Source: Cladopsammia gracilis (Eukaryota > Cnidaria > Anthozoa > Scleractinia > Dendrophylliidae). From it: 64,000 nucleotides of DNA. Made by a program: the position numbers and the translations under genes. Each line of letters starts with the position of its first letter. The first letter of the stretch is position 1. Below, piece by piece: positions 50,267-61,710 of this stretch. Where the stretch lies: contig JAJGOT010000313.1 in assembly GCA_022457155.1 (NCBI GenBank), positions 402,501 through 466,500 on the forward strand, in the 5' to 3' direction. The notes beneath the pieces are model-generated. The model did not search any database. It worked only from the letters and a program-made list of their open reading frames with translations, and was not told the origin of the DNA.

Positions 50267-51226
50267 TCAAGGATGACTGCGACACGTTAGGAGTTTCTTA
50301 AGACCTTGACGATAGTTGCCACTGAAAGCAAAGGAAATACAAGGATGCACTGCACAATATAATAAAAAGATGAATCTGGCGATATGCAAATAGAGCAAAA
50401 CGCTACAATGAAGCAATCCAATGTCCCAGTTAAAGTAAATCATTAAGTTTAAAACAGTCAAGGGTATCCAACACAGCATGAACCCTAAAACAATAGCAAT
50501 GGCCATTCTCAGTGCGTTTCTGTTTCTTCTAGCGCGTTGTCTCTCAGCGTTGACCGACTGCTCGCCTGGATATGCCTGCATCTTTACCTTGATAATAATG
50601 ATAATGTAAAGTATGGTCAGCAGGGCGATTGGGATGTAAATAAATACAATATTTCTGGCAAGTTTGTAATTGGCCTCGGACGAGGACTCTCCAAAGGCTT
50701 CTGTATACCGCCATGCACACTGCTGTTGTCCGGGCGGGTATTCAACAAGTTTGTAGGCCAATAAATCGGGAATGTTGACTACCATTGCGACTACCCACGT
50801 GGCGAGAATAAAAAACAGGCATTGCGTTGAACTGAAGAGTGGGGAGCGAAGGGGAAATGCTACAGCTGCAAATCGGTCCACCGCTATCAAAAGCAGGCTC
50901 TGAATAGACACAATAAGGGAGTTATCTGAAAAGAAGACAACCAGCTTACAAAATGCCTCTCCAATGGGACCGGTGATAAGCCAGACGTCCACGTGCAACT
51001 GGGTAAGTTGGGAAGGGAAATAGACTAATGGAAACAGCAAATCGGACATGGCCATGTTGGCGATAAAATAGTTAATCGGCGTTCTCATTGCTTTCGTTTT
51101 GTAAACGATAATCGCTATTAAGGAATTGCCGATCAACGAAACAACAAGGATCAGGCAGTAAGCAATGGTCTCTGCTGTAGGATGCTTCGGAAACGAGCAC
51201 CTCGATCCATTCATTGTCGTATTCAT
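50267..51226 (-). CDS. Receptor D: class A GPCR, type III C-terminal half
   Basis: 319 residues, intronless. The first half is close to receptor C (MNTTMNGSRCSFPKHP start, GN, SDLL, DRF). From about TM5 on it departs: IKVKMQAYPGEQSVNAE in loop 3, FMLCWIP in TM6, HPCISF in the place of NPCICF in TM7, and the end LKKLLTCRSHP instead of LKRLFKCFE. The TM7 asparagine is thus histidine, and the loop-2 site reads NYK, so that glycosylation site is lost. The frame is intact and the gene may be functional with altered signalling. Confidence 0.9.
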   Translation of the reverse strand: MNTTMNGSRCSFPKHPTAETIAYCLILVVSLIGNSLIAIIVYKTKAMRTPINYFIANMAMSDLLFPLVYFPSQLTQLHVDVWLITGPIGEAFCKLVVFFSDNSLIVSIQSLLLIAVDRFAAVAFPLRSPLFSSTQCLFFILATWVVAMVVNIPDLLAYKLVEYPPGQQQCAWRYTEAFGESSSEANYKLARNIVFIYIPIALLTILYIIIIIKVKMQAYPGEQSVNAERQRARRNRNALRMAIAIVLGFMLCWIPLTVLNLMIYFNWDIGLLHCSVLLYLHIARFIFLLYCAVHPCISFAFSGNYRQGLKKLLTCRSHP

Positions 51227-51276
51227 GTTTGAATCTTCCTCTTACTCTTGGTGCACTAAATACTCTCAAGCAATGC

Positions 51277-51405
51277 TATATACGAACTGCGCACAATAAA
51301 TTAATATTACCAATTAACCAATTTTTCCCCTCAGTTGTCAATCTAAATTGACGTCAAACCTTGAATGCTGTTCAATTAGTGCATGAAAAATAGAACTATT
51401 TGCAT
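51277..51405 (-). promoter_or_regulatory. Promoter-proximal region of receptor D
   Basis: Octamer ATTTGCAT 51398-51405, CRE TGACGTCA 51349-51356 (123 bp from the ATG), TATATA at 51277-51282, the best TATA match in the array. Confidence 0.5.
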
Positions 51406-52452
51406 GGCAAAATCAATAAAAGAGCTTTAATAAAACGAGACGTTTCCACCTTTTCAAATTGGTTCTCTGCTGTGCTCAACCGTACGCGTATTGTTATGCA
51501 AAAAAGAAAAGTCATCTCAAGAACAGGTTATCTTACCGACTGTAAGCTCCAAACATAAACTCTAATAATGGCCACTGTTATTTGAAATGAGGAAGTGTTT
51601 ACAAAATATTAATTCTAACTTCTCTATTTTGTGTAGGCCCAATAAACCCTATAACTTCCAAGAGGTGCCAAATATCAAAATTCAAGAAAAAACAAATTCA
51701 ACCTGTAAAATATAGAAAAACAAATGGTGCCTCGCAGAAGCAGTGCTGAAGAAGTTTCATTTGAATGGTCACACCATAGGATTTCATCGAGAGACTCCAA
51801 AGTTAAAACAAATGATACCATGCAAAAGTACTGCTGAAGAGGTTTCATTTGAATGGTCACACCATAGGATTTCATCAACAGACTCCAAAGTGAACACTGC
51901 ACTAGTAATTACTCTCTCTAATAGCAAATGGTTTTCCAGTAGTAAATAATGATCTACCGTATATATTAAAGTGACGTGGATCCTATTAAAGGAACCCGGA
52001 GTTTTCAGAATTTCGTTTTGTGTGCGTGATAGTTTACTTTTACACCAAAAATGACAATAACCAAGCAAACATTCAACAGGACATTGACAATTGCGTCAAG
52101 GATAGCTTAGTACTAACTAATACTGTCCTTTTATTTGTTTTGTTTAAGCTAAGATCGACGTTAAGATCGAGTAACGCTTTTAAGAAAATGCCCGAATATT
52201 ATCGACTGGAAATTTCTTTTTCGTTTAATACAGTAGATAAGAAAGGCTATTTCTCGCCCATGCATCAGATCCCTGTTGCACAAAACATGGTCAAATTTCT
52301 TTTCATCAATGACAGACCAAGTTTATTTTTCCGACGAAGAAAATAATCTATTTGTTGCAACGAAAGACGAAGGACAAATTATATTAAGAATTACTCTAAA
52401 AAAGTTCTATTCTTTTTTTTAACAGAAACAAAAATCATTAATCAAGCAAATA

Positions 52453-52604
52453 GGTCTTTATCACGCGGCGGCCATGTTGACTCCCCGGAGAATAAACTGC
52501 TTTGTTTTTGCCCGCCCAACCTCGTTTACAAATTTTTCACCGCGAGGCTGGGCGGCGTAAATCTTTTCGGTTTTTATACAAAATGGCGGGGCGTGATAAA
52601 GGCC
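52453..52604. mobile_element. MITE, ends GGTCTTTATCACGC, second copy
   Basis: Same element and same insertion point within the unit as 48201-48360, so it was there before the two units separated. A few small deletions in the loop. Confidence 0.85.
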
Positions 52605-53279
52605 TATTGAAGGGAAACCCAAATAAGTTGGTTAAACGCGCCATGGTTATTTACAACTGCTGCAACTGTTCTTCAGCGCGATATCAACTGTCGAAATGAA
52701 AAGCCAAGCGCTGTCTGTTTATTTGTTTTGTCCTTTCCCGTTCATAAAGAGTGAGCGACTCCCTCTCCTAAAAACCTGTCAACTGCGAGTGCATTAACCT
52801 TTGGTATAACGTTTTTACGAATTTATCACACCAATAGTGATCGCGGCCGGCGCCACGTGTGTTGTTAAAATAAAAAATTAAGCTTTCCTGCAGGAACGAT
52901 TCCGCTTAAATATATTCTTTTTGAAGCAGTGAGGGAATTCTATTGTAAATCAGTTAATATTGAATTTTTCAATAGTGGTAGTCGAGCAGAAACAATTGCA
53001 AAGCCCATTAAACAAAGGAAATTTAAAAGCAATCCACATATTTCATTAAAATGCACGATCGTTCATTTTGCAAATGCGAAACCACCTGATCTACACTAAC
53101 AGCGATATCAATTGTCGAGATAGAAAGCCAAGCGCTGTCTGTTTATTTGTTTTGTTCTTTCCAGTTCATTTAGAGTGAGCGACGGCCTCTCCTAATAAAT
53201 GCAAAAGCTTACCAACTGTGCATTTTCTCTTAGCTCTTAAACTTTCAGGAACAGTTTTTAAATAACATGTTTTCACTAA

Positions 53280-53460
53280 TGAGGGTGGCAAAGGGGTTTT
53301 ACGTGACGCGTGATTGCCCCAAAATTAACCGCGTGATGCGTGATTGTGCCCAAATTAACGGCGTGATACGTGATCAGATAGCGCAGCGTGATGCGTGATT
53401 TGCTATTTTAGAAGCGCGTGACGCGTGATTTACCTTTCATTTTTCCGTGATACGTGAATA
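53280..53460 (+). repeat. Degenerate tandem repeat of GCGTGATGCGTGATT
   Basis: GCGTGAYRCGTGAT-type phrases occur about seven times with variable spacers. It marks the left edge of sequence not shared with other array units. Confidence 0.75.
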
Positions 53461-53997
53461 TTTTCGACATTCTTTGAAAAACTAGAAAGCTTACATTCAA
53501 AGGACTCAACGTAAATTGTCTAATTGAAGGTCTGTCCGGTCTTTCCTTGATCTTTGATCTTCGTGGTGGGCCCAGAGAATCCGTTCCTGGCACGGCGAGG
53601 ACAGAATCGAGAAATCAGAAAACGCAATCAGAAAACTCGAAGCTCACAGGGTAGAAGAGACTTGTCCGCGAAGTTACGATACAACGCCAAAGCACACTTA
53701 TCAGACCCGACGAAGAATTCAAGAAGGAAATCGGAACCATAAGAAAGCAGGCAACATGTCAGGCAGAACAGAAATTACTAGGAGGCAGCGCTAATCAAAT
53801 TCCACTATCGTAACATTAATTCAAATCAAAGAAGAAGAGCGAGTAGGCTACTTAGCCAAACTAAACTAATATGTCAATCAGCCTAAGAACAAGGCACTAA
53901 GCCACTCGTAAATGTACAAGAGGGAGTCCAGCTCATACAGAAACAATTCGCGCTCAGTGGTGAAAAATATGTCAGAACTTGAGAATTGGGGTTGGAC
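53461..53997 (+). pseudogene. Possible transposon ORF fragment
   Basis: A plus-strand frame (about 53607-53793) reads IEKSENAIRKLEAHRVEETC then a basic stretch (YQTRRRIQEGNRNHKKAG). This charged helical make-up resembles the ORF1/gag-like part of retroelements, but no enzyme domain is present, so the call is a guess. Surrounded by non-homologous sequence between U5 and U6. Confidence 0.3.
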
Positions 53998-55477
53998 CCT
54001 CCCAAATAACGTGAAACCACCTGTGGTACAGCGATATCAATTGCCGACTGGGATAAAAAGCCAAGCGCTGTCTGTTTATTTGTTTTGTTCTTTCCCGTTC
54101 ATTTAGAGTGAGCGATGTCCTCTCCAAATAAAATGCCAAAACCTACCAACTGTGCATTAACCTATCTTAACGTTTTACTAATCTATACCGAGAAAAGTGA
54201 TTGCGCCACACGTGTAGTTAAAAAATAAACATTTTCCAGCAGGAACAGTTTTTAAATTTATGTTTTCACTAATCGCAACTCTAATGTCGTGCATAATCTC
54301 ACACACATAATTATAACCAGCTAGGTATTCAACTTATTCTTGTTGTTTACAGCGAGACTTGTTATGCTTTTAAAGAGCAGGTGTATACAAGACAAAGAGA
54401 AGACATGTTTTTCTGTTTTTCTTTATAACAATAAAAGAAGGGGAAACGAGATAAAAAAAAATTGTTTGTGATAGCGATAGTTGTACAGAAGAAAATCCCC
54501 TTGTAGCCCATATAAACGCAAAGCAAAGCGGAACTAGCAGAAGTATTAATTAGGAGAATTCTTTTACTGATTCCGGTTATTTGGAATATTGAAGAAAATA
54601 CGGGTTTTACACGTAATCTACTGAATCCCATAAACTAACATTGATTCGGTGCATGGTCAGCCGAAAAGAAAGGATAATAAAAATCGCGATAAAACGAGAT
54701 AAAAATGGCTTTCTTGAGAATACCGCTATATATATGACATGTGTGAGGCTATGATATTCTATGAAATCGTTTGTTAAGTGTGCAAGTCACTGATCTAATT
54801 CATGAAAGTAACTCACTAAACAAGAGCATATGACTTGTAAAAGTACAACTCTCAAAGATCAGGTCCCGTTTCCTATTCTTCTGAAAAGCGATGAAATAAG
54901 CTCGAAGAAATTAAAGAGAATAAAATTGGAACGTCCCGATCTTAAAAAGGCAAAATGGCGGGGGAAAGACAGAATTGGAAGGCGCACTGCTTTTTCTCTG
55001 AAACTGGGGCACGATTCAAAATGTTGCAGATATACACAGTGTTTAACCATTTTATACTTTATTTATTTCTTCTTTGGCTAATACACTTTTTCGAATTAAT
55101 TATCAAAGAACGATTACACAGGTTAAAACAAACCGTTCAGCAAAGTTTCTTAAATATGCACTGAATGATATTACATGGCCTTCATGCAGACTACTAATTT
55201 TCTATAACATAGGCTCTATTTATAAGCGTTAAGGTCTACCGAGAAGTGCCTTAATACCTTCAAACTTTACTGTTTACTTAAATCTACTTTTTATTTTCAG
55301 TAAATGTTAAAGATAACAATAGTTTCTATGTTTTGTTTTATTTCAAAGGATTCAAGACAATCACTGATATTGAGGGAACAATATGCTTATTATAAGTAAC
55401 TACATTTGCAGTGATGAGAAGCACTCGCTATGTTTAAAAGTTTCAGTACTGAATTATATGATGCCTGCGGCATTCAC

Positions 55478-56431
55478 TCACTCGAAACACTTAAAGAGTC
55501 TCTTAAGACCTTGACGATACTTTCCACCGAATGCAAAGCAAATACAAGGATTTATTGCACAATTTGATAGAGACATAAATGTGGCGATAGTCAGATAGAG
55601 TAGAATGCCACAAGAAGGCAATCCACTCTTCCATGCAAAGTAAATTAGTAAATTTATAACAGTCAAAGGTACCCAGCACAGTACGAATCCTAACACGATG
55701 GCAATGGCCATCCTTAGCACGCCTCTGTTTCTTCTCGCGCGTAGTTCCTGAACGTGAGCCGTTTGCTCGCCCGGAACAATCTGTGTCTTGAGCTTGATAA
55801 TGACGATTGAGTAAAGTATGGTCAGCACGGCGATAGGGATGTAAATGAACACAATATTTGTGGCTAGTGTGTAATTTGCCTCCGAGAAGGACTCTCCAAA
55901 GGCTTCATTCCACCTCCCTGCACACTGCAGTTGTCCGGCCGGGTATTCAACAAGTTTGTAGGCCAATAAATCGGGAATGTTGACTACCATTGCGACTATC
56001 CACGTGGCGAGAATAAAAAACAGGCATTGCATTGAACTGAAGAGTGGGGAGCGAAGGGGAAATACCACAGCTGCAAATCGGTCCACCGCTATCAAAAGCA
56101 GGCTCTGAATAGACACAATAAGGGAGTTATCTGAAAAGAAGAGAACCAGCTTACAAAATGCCTCTCCAATGGGACCGCTGAAAAGCCAGACGTCCACGTG
56201 CAAATGCGTAAGATGGGGAGGGAAAAAGACTAATGGATACAGCAAATCGGACACGGCCATGTTGACGATTAAATAGTTAATCGGCGTTCTCATTGCTTTC
56301 GTTTTGTAAACGATAATCGTTATTAAGGAATTGCCGACCAACGAAACAATTAGGATCAGGCAGTAAGCAATGGTCTGTGCTGTAGGATGCTTCGGAAAAG
56401 GGCACGTCGATCCATTCATCGTTGTGTTCAT
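55478..56431 (-). CDS. Receptor E: class A GPCR, type II
   Basis: 317 residues, intronless, N-terminus as in receptor C. Intact landmarks GN, SDLL, DRF, CWVP, NPCIC, KCFE. Loop 2 reads GQLQCAGRWNEAFGESFSEA, a patch shared with pseudogene F rather than with C. TM2 end FFPPHLTHLHVDVWLFSG has unique changes. Part of the second II-III dimer. Confidence 0.92.
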   Translation of the reverse strand: MNTTMNGSTCPFPKHPTAQTIAYCLILIVSLVGNSLITIIVYKTKAMRTPINYLIVNMAVSDLLYPLVFFPPHLTHLHVDVWLFSGPIGEAFCKLVLFFSDNSLIVSIQSLLLIAVDRFAAVVFPLRSPLFSSMQCLFFILATWIVAMVVNIPDLLAYKLVEYPAGQLQCAGRWNEAFGESFSEANYTLATNIVFIYIPIAVLTILYSIVIIKLKTQIVPGEQTAHVQELRARRNRGVLRMAIAIVLGFVLCWVPLTVINLLIYFAWKSGLPSCGILLYLTIATFMSLSNCAINPCICFAFGGKYRQGLKRLFKCFE

Positions 56432-56481
56432 GTTTGAATCTTCCTCTTACTCTCGGTGCACTAAATACTCTCAAGCAATGC

Positions 56482-56615
56482 TGTATACGACTGACTGAGC
56501 ACAAAAAATTAAAGTTTATCAATTAAACAATTTTTCCCCTTAGTTGTCAATTTAAATTGACGTCAAACCTTGAATGCTGTTCAATTAGTGCATGAAAAAT
56601 AGAACTATTTGCATG
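56482..56615 (-). promoter_or_regulatory. Promoter-proximal region of receptor E
   Basis: Octamer ATTTGCAT 56608-56615, CRE TGACGTCA 56558-56565 (127 bp from the ATG), GTATAC near 56483-56488. Confidence 0.45.
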
Positions 56616-59373
56616 GCAAAATCAATAAAGGAGCTTTAATAAAACGAGACGTTTCCACCTTGTGTTTTTTAAATTGGTTCGCTGCTATGCTCAACCGTAT
56701 TGTTATGCAAAAATGGAAAGTCATCTCAGGAACAGGTTATCTTACCGACAGTAGGCTCCAAACATCAACTCTGATAATTACTAAATAGCCACTGTTATTT
56801 GAAATGAGGAAGTGTTTACAAAATATTAATTCTAACTTCTCTATTTTGTGTAGGCCCAATAAACCCTATAACTTCCAAGAGGTGCCAAATATCAAAATTA
56901 AAAAAAAAACAAATTCAACCTGTAAAATATAGAAAAACAAATGGTGCCTCGCAGAAGCAGTGCTGAAGAAGTTTCATTTGAATGGTCACACCAGAGGATT
57001 TCATCGAGAGACTCCAAAGTGAGCACCGCACTAGTAATTACTCTCTAATAGCAAATGGTTTTCCAGTAGCAAGATCTACCATATATATTAAAGTGACGTG
57101 GATCCTATTAAAGGAACCCGGAGTTTTCAGAATTTCGTTTTGTGTGCGTGACAGTTTACTTTTACACCAAAAATGACAATAACCAAGCAAACATTCAACA
57201 GGACATTGACAATTGCGTCAAGGATAGCTTAGTACTAACTAATACTGTCCTTTTATTTGTTTTGTTTAACCTAAGATCGGGTAACGCTTTTAAGAAAATG
57301 TCCGAATATTATCGACTGGAAATTTCGTTTTCGTTTAATACAGTTGCCTGTGTACAGACGCCACACAGGCTATTAACACAGTAGATAAGAAAGGCTATTT
57401 GTCGCCGATCAGTTCTCTGTGACATGGTCAAATTTCTTTTCATCAATGACAGACCAAGTGTATTTTTTCGACGGAAAAATATTCTTTTCATTGTGACGAA
57501 AGACGAAGGACAAATTATATTGAAAATTAATCTATTTTTTTTAGCAGAAACAAGGATCATTAATCAAGCAAATTGAAGGGAAACCCAAATAAGTTGGTAA
57601 AACGCGTCATGGTTATCTGTAGCGAAACTTCCTGTTATAGTGATATCAACTGTCGAGATGAAAAGCCAAGCGCTGTCTGTTTATTTGTTTTGTCCTTTCC
57701 CGTTCATAAACAGTGGGCGACTCCGTCTCCTAATAACCTGTCAACTACAAGTGCATTAACCTTTAGTATAACGTTTTACGAATCTATCACACGAATAGTG
57801 ATCGCGGCCGGCGCCAAAAAGCTTTCCTGCAGGAACGATTCCGCTTAAATATATTCTTTTTCAAGGAGTGAGGAAATTCTATTGTAAATCAGTTAACGAC
57901 GTTAACATTGAATTTTTCAATAGTGGTAGTTGAGCAGAAACAATTGCAAAGCCCATTAAACAAAGGGAATTTAAAAGCAATCCTCATTTTTCATTAAAAT
58001 GCACGATCGTTCATTTTGCAGATGCGAAACCACCTGATCTACACTAACAGCGTAGCGATATCAATTGTCGAGATAAAAAGCCAAGCGATGTCTGTTGATT
58101 TGGTTTGTTCTTTCCCGTTCATTTAGAGTGAGCGACGGCCTCTCCTAATAAATGCAAAAGCTTACCAACTGTGCATTTTCTCTTAGCTCTTGAACTTTCC
58201 TGTACTGCAGGAACAGTTTTTAAATGACATGTTTTCACTAATCTGAACTTTAATGTCGTTCATAATCTAGCAGACATACTTACAGCCAGCTAGGTATTTA
58301 AATTTCTGTTGCGAGTCATACAGCGAGACTTGTTATGCCATTTCAGGTGTATCGGAGACAAAAAGTTGACATGTTTTCTCTTTTTCTTTAGAACAAAAAA
58401 AGAAAGGGAAACTATGGATAAAACTGCCTTTTTGTGATAGCGATTGTTGTACAGAAGAAAATCCCCTTGTAGCCCGTTTAAACGCGAAGCAAAGCGGAAC
58501 AGGCAGAACTATAATTCAGTATTAACTAGGATAATTATTTTCCCATTCCGGTTATCTGTAACAACTGATAATGGAATACTGGAGAAAATACGGGTTTTTT
58601 ACATGTAATCTGCTGAACCCGATAAGCTAACATTGGTCCGGTGGTCAGCCGAGAAGAAAGGATAATAAAAATCGCGATAACATGAGATAAAAATGACTTT
58701 TCTCGAGAATACCGCTATGACATGTTTGAGGCTATGATATTCGATGTAACCAACATTAAACAAGAGCATATGACTTGTAAAAGTGCAACCCTTAAAGATC
58801 AGGTACCGTTACCTCTTCTTCTGAGAAGCGATGAAATAAACACGAAGAAAAATAGTAAAACTGGCACGATGAAAGAGAAAAACGTGGGTGAAAGACAGAA
58901 TTGGAGGGTGCAGTTTATTTTTCTCTAAAACTCTGGGGAGCGATTCAAAATCTGGCAGATTAACAAAGTGTTTAACCATTTATATATACTTTATTTATTT
59001 CTTCTTTGGCCGCTACATTTTTCTAATTAAGTATCAAAGAAGTATGAACACGTTAAAACGAACTGTTCTGCAAAGTTCTTAAATACGCACTGTATGATTA
59101 TTTATATGACTTTACAGGGAAACCATCTTTTTATCACTGATATGTTTGTTATCTATTTACAAGCGTTCAGGTCTTTTGCGAAGTGTCTTGGTACCCTGAG
59201 ACTTAACTATTTCTTTGATTCTCGTATTCTTATTTAATATTTAAGGCTACCAATTTTAGATTTAAATTGTTCAACATTAGAGATCAAAATTACAGTTTTG
59301 GTGATGCGAGCACTAAGAAGCACTTGTTATATTTCGTTAAAAGATTCAGTACTGAATCTTATAAAGGAAGTTG
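56616..59373. other. Upstream of receptor E to downstream of receptor F
   Basis: No gene assigned. Homologous to 47250-50266 throughout, without the two MITEs found there. A unit-specific insertion GTTGCCTGTGTACAGACGCC at about 57343-57375 breaks the module T frame. Confidence 0.6.
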
Positions 59374-60349
59374 TCAAGGATGACTGCGACACGTTAGGAG
59401 TTTCTTAAGACCTTGACGATAGTTCCCACTGAAAGCAAAGCAAATACAAGGATGCACTGCACAATGTAATAAAAAGATGAAACTGGCGATATGCAAATAG
59501 AGTAAAACGCTACAATGAGGCAATCCACTTTCCCAGTTAAAGTAAGTCATTAAGTTTAAAACAGTCAAGGGTATCCAACACAGCATGAACCCTAACACAA
59601 TAGCAATGGCCATTCTCAGTGCGTTTCTGTTCTTCTAGCGCGTTGTCTCTCAGCGTTGACTGACTGCTCGCCTGGATGTACCTGCATCTTGAGCTTGATA
59701 ATGATAATAATGTAAAGCATGGTCAGCAAGGCGATTGGAATGTAAATAAATGCAATATTTGTGGCTAGTGTGTAATTTGCCTCCGAGAAGGACTCTCCAA
59801 AGGCTTCATTCCACCGCCATGCACACTGCAGTTGTCCGGAGTATTCAACAAGTTTGTAGGCCAATAAATCGGGAATGTTGACTACCATCGCAACTACCCA
59901 AGTGGCGAGAATAAAAAACAGGCATTGCATTGAACTGAAGAGTGGGGAGCGCGAAGGGGAAATGCCACAGCTCCAAATCGGTCCTCTGCTATCAAAAGCA
60001 GGCTCTGAATAGACACAATAAGGGAGTTATCTGCTAAGAAGAGAACCAGCTTACAAAATGCCTCTTCAATGGGACCGCTGATAAGCCAGACGTCCACGTG
60101 CAACTGCGTAAGAAGGAGAGGGAAAAAGACCAATGGATACAGCAAATCGGACATGGCCATGTTGACGATAAAATAGTTAATCGGCGTTCTCATTGCTTTC
60201 GTTTTGCAAACGATAATTCCAATTAAGGAATTGCCGACTAACGAAACAACAAAGATCAGGCAGTAAGCAATGGTTTGCCCGATTTTTTGTGCTGTGGGAT
60301 TAATCAGACTGGAGCAGCTCGAGACCGATCCACTCATCGTTGTGTTCAT
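59374..60349 (-). pseudogene. Receptor F: frameshifted mosaic GPCR pseudogene
   Basis: N-terminal part (60349 to about 59950) is type I (MNTTMSGSVSSCSS start), the middle loop-2 region is E-like (RWNEAFGESFSEANYT), and the 3' part (to 59374) is type III (FMLCWIP, HPCICF, TCRSHP). Two breaks: a 2-bp gain in GGGGAGCGCGAAGGGG (near 59950; others have GGGGAGCGAAGGGG) and a 1-bp loss in CTGTTCTTCTAGC (near 59631; D has CTGTTTCTTCTAGC). DRF is preceded by E instead of V. The reading frame is described as broken; no restored product is implied. Confidence 0.88.
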
Positions 60350-60405
60350 GTTTGACTCTTCCTCTTACTCTTGGTGCACTAAATATGTTGGGGTCAAGCG
60401 ATGCT

Positions 60406-60564
60406 CTATTTATGCTGAAGGTGCAATAACTTCCTGCCTTTTGAGCCACGTACAAGAAATTAAAATAATCAATTAACCAATTTTCCCCTCAGTCGTCAAA
60501 TTGAAATTGACATCAAACTTTAAAAGCTATCCATTTAATGCATGAAAAATAGAATTATTTGCAT
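60406..60564 (-). promoter_or_regulatory. Decayed promoter-proximal region of pseudogene F
   Basis: Octamer ATTTGCAT 60557-60564 and TATA-like CATAAATAG 60406-60414 remain, but the CRE position (60508-60515) reads TGACATCA, one change in the palindrome core. Spacing is that of type I genes. Confidence 0.5.
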
Positions 60565-61445
60565 GGCAAAATCAATAAAGGAGCTTTAATAAAGCGAGAA
60601 GTTTCCATGTTGTGTCTTTAATTGGTTCGCTGCTGTGCTAAACCTTTGTTATGCAAAAATGGAAAGTCATCTCAGGAACAGGTTATCTTACCGACTGTGA
60701 GATCCAAACACATCACTGCTCTGATAAATGTTTACTAAAAAGCTAGGCCAATCATTTGAACTGAGGAGGTGTTTGCTAAATATTAATTCTTATTTTCCTA
60801 TTCTGTGTAGGCTCCACTTATGCACACTGATAATGCAAATGGTGACTCATAGTGCTTCTGAGTTAAATAAACACTTGTCAGAGATGTCGCTATCTGGTAT
60901 AAGTTTAAAGTCTATATATAAATAATATATCAGTTTGCATCCGTTCGTCTCGTGAGACAATGGGGCTACTGCGCAATGTAGGAGGGGGGGGGGGGGTGTA
61001 TAGGGGTGATGCAGTTCTGTCGATCCGTTACTTTTTGACAGTGAAATCCGTCGGTGAATCGTTTTTAGAATCGAAGGAAAACCACAAGCAAGTCAAATTA
61101 TGGTTCAGTTTTGTTTAAAATTACTTTATTAGTTTTCTGAAACTCGTTTCTACAGATTGCCAGGATGGAAATTTATGGCAACTGAAAAATGGTTTAGTTT
61201 TTCAAGTTATTCCCTTTTGTCTAGATAAATAGCTAATCACTGATTATGGTTTGTTCTTCCTTTGAAAAAAATCACTTGATAACTTCCCCTAACTTCCCCT
61301 TTCTCACTTAGAACAGAAAGGTTTCATCGAATCAGCCTCATCACCAAGCCGTAACCCTCCCAAATAGCGTGTGTGATGGCAGTGTCGATCCACCTTTTGG
61401 GGCTTTAAAAACGCGATTGAAAAAAATGAAAATGAAGGTATTAAG

Positions 61446-61558
61446 GCCCGGTTCCAACATCGAACTTCACATGTGTGGAATCTAATGCAAATGAGTAAGG
61501 ACAATATATTTTGCTCATTTGCATTAGATTCGGCACATGTAAAGTTCGACGTTTGACT
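61446..61558. mobile_element. Palindromic MITE, copy 2
   Basis: Same family as 49066-49182 (GCCCGGTTCCAACATCGAAC and AAGTTCGACGTTTGA) but more diverged arms, hence older or faster decaying. It sits exactly where module S homology stops (GGTATTAAG). Confidence 0.8.
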
Positions 61559-61564
61559 ATACAA

Positions 61565-61710
61565 GAATGCCAGTGTCGCGGTTTCTCAGTTCCTTCGTTT
61601 TTTGGTGCGTGTTGCTACAACCATAGACCTTAATAGTACCATGTTTCTTCCTCAGGTCGCACAAAAAAATGTGAGGAACAGAGAAACTTCGATTTCGACA
61701 CCGGCATTCC
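61565..61710. repeat. Foldback element, ends GAATGCCAGTGTCG
   Basis: GAATGCCAGTGTCGCGGTTTC pairs with GAAACTTCGATTTCGACACCGGCATTC; inner CAGTTCCTT/GAGGAACAG also pair. Confidence 0.65.

Larger units (their letters stand above)
51406..55477. other. Upstream of receptor D to downstream of receptor E
   Basis: No gene assigned. Holds a tandem pair of the GAAGAAGTTTCATTTGAATG repeat (about 51741-51812 and 51826-51900), a MITE (52453-52604), a non-homologous insert (53280-53997) and then unit U6, which begins at the CCTCCCAAATAACGTG/AAACCACCTG junction. Confidence 0.6.
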
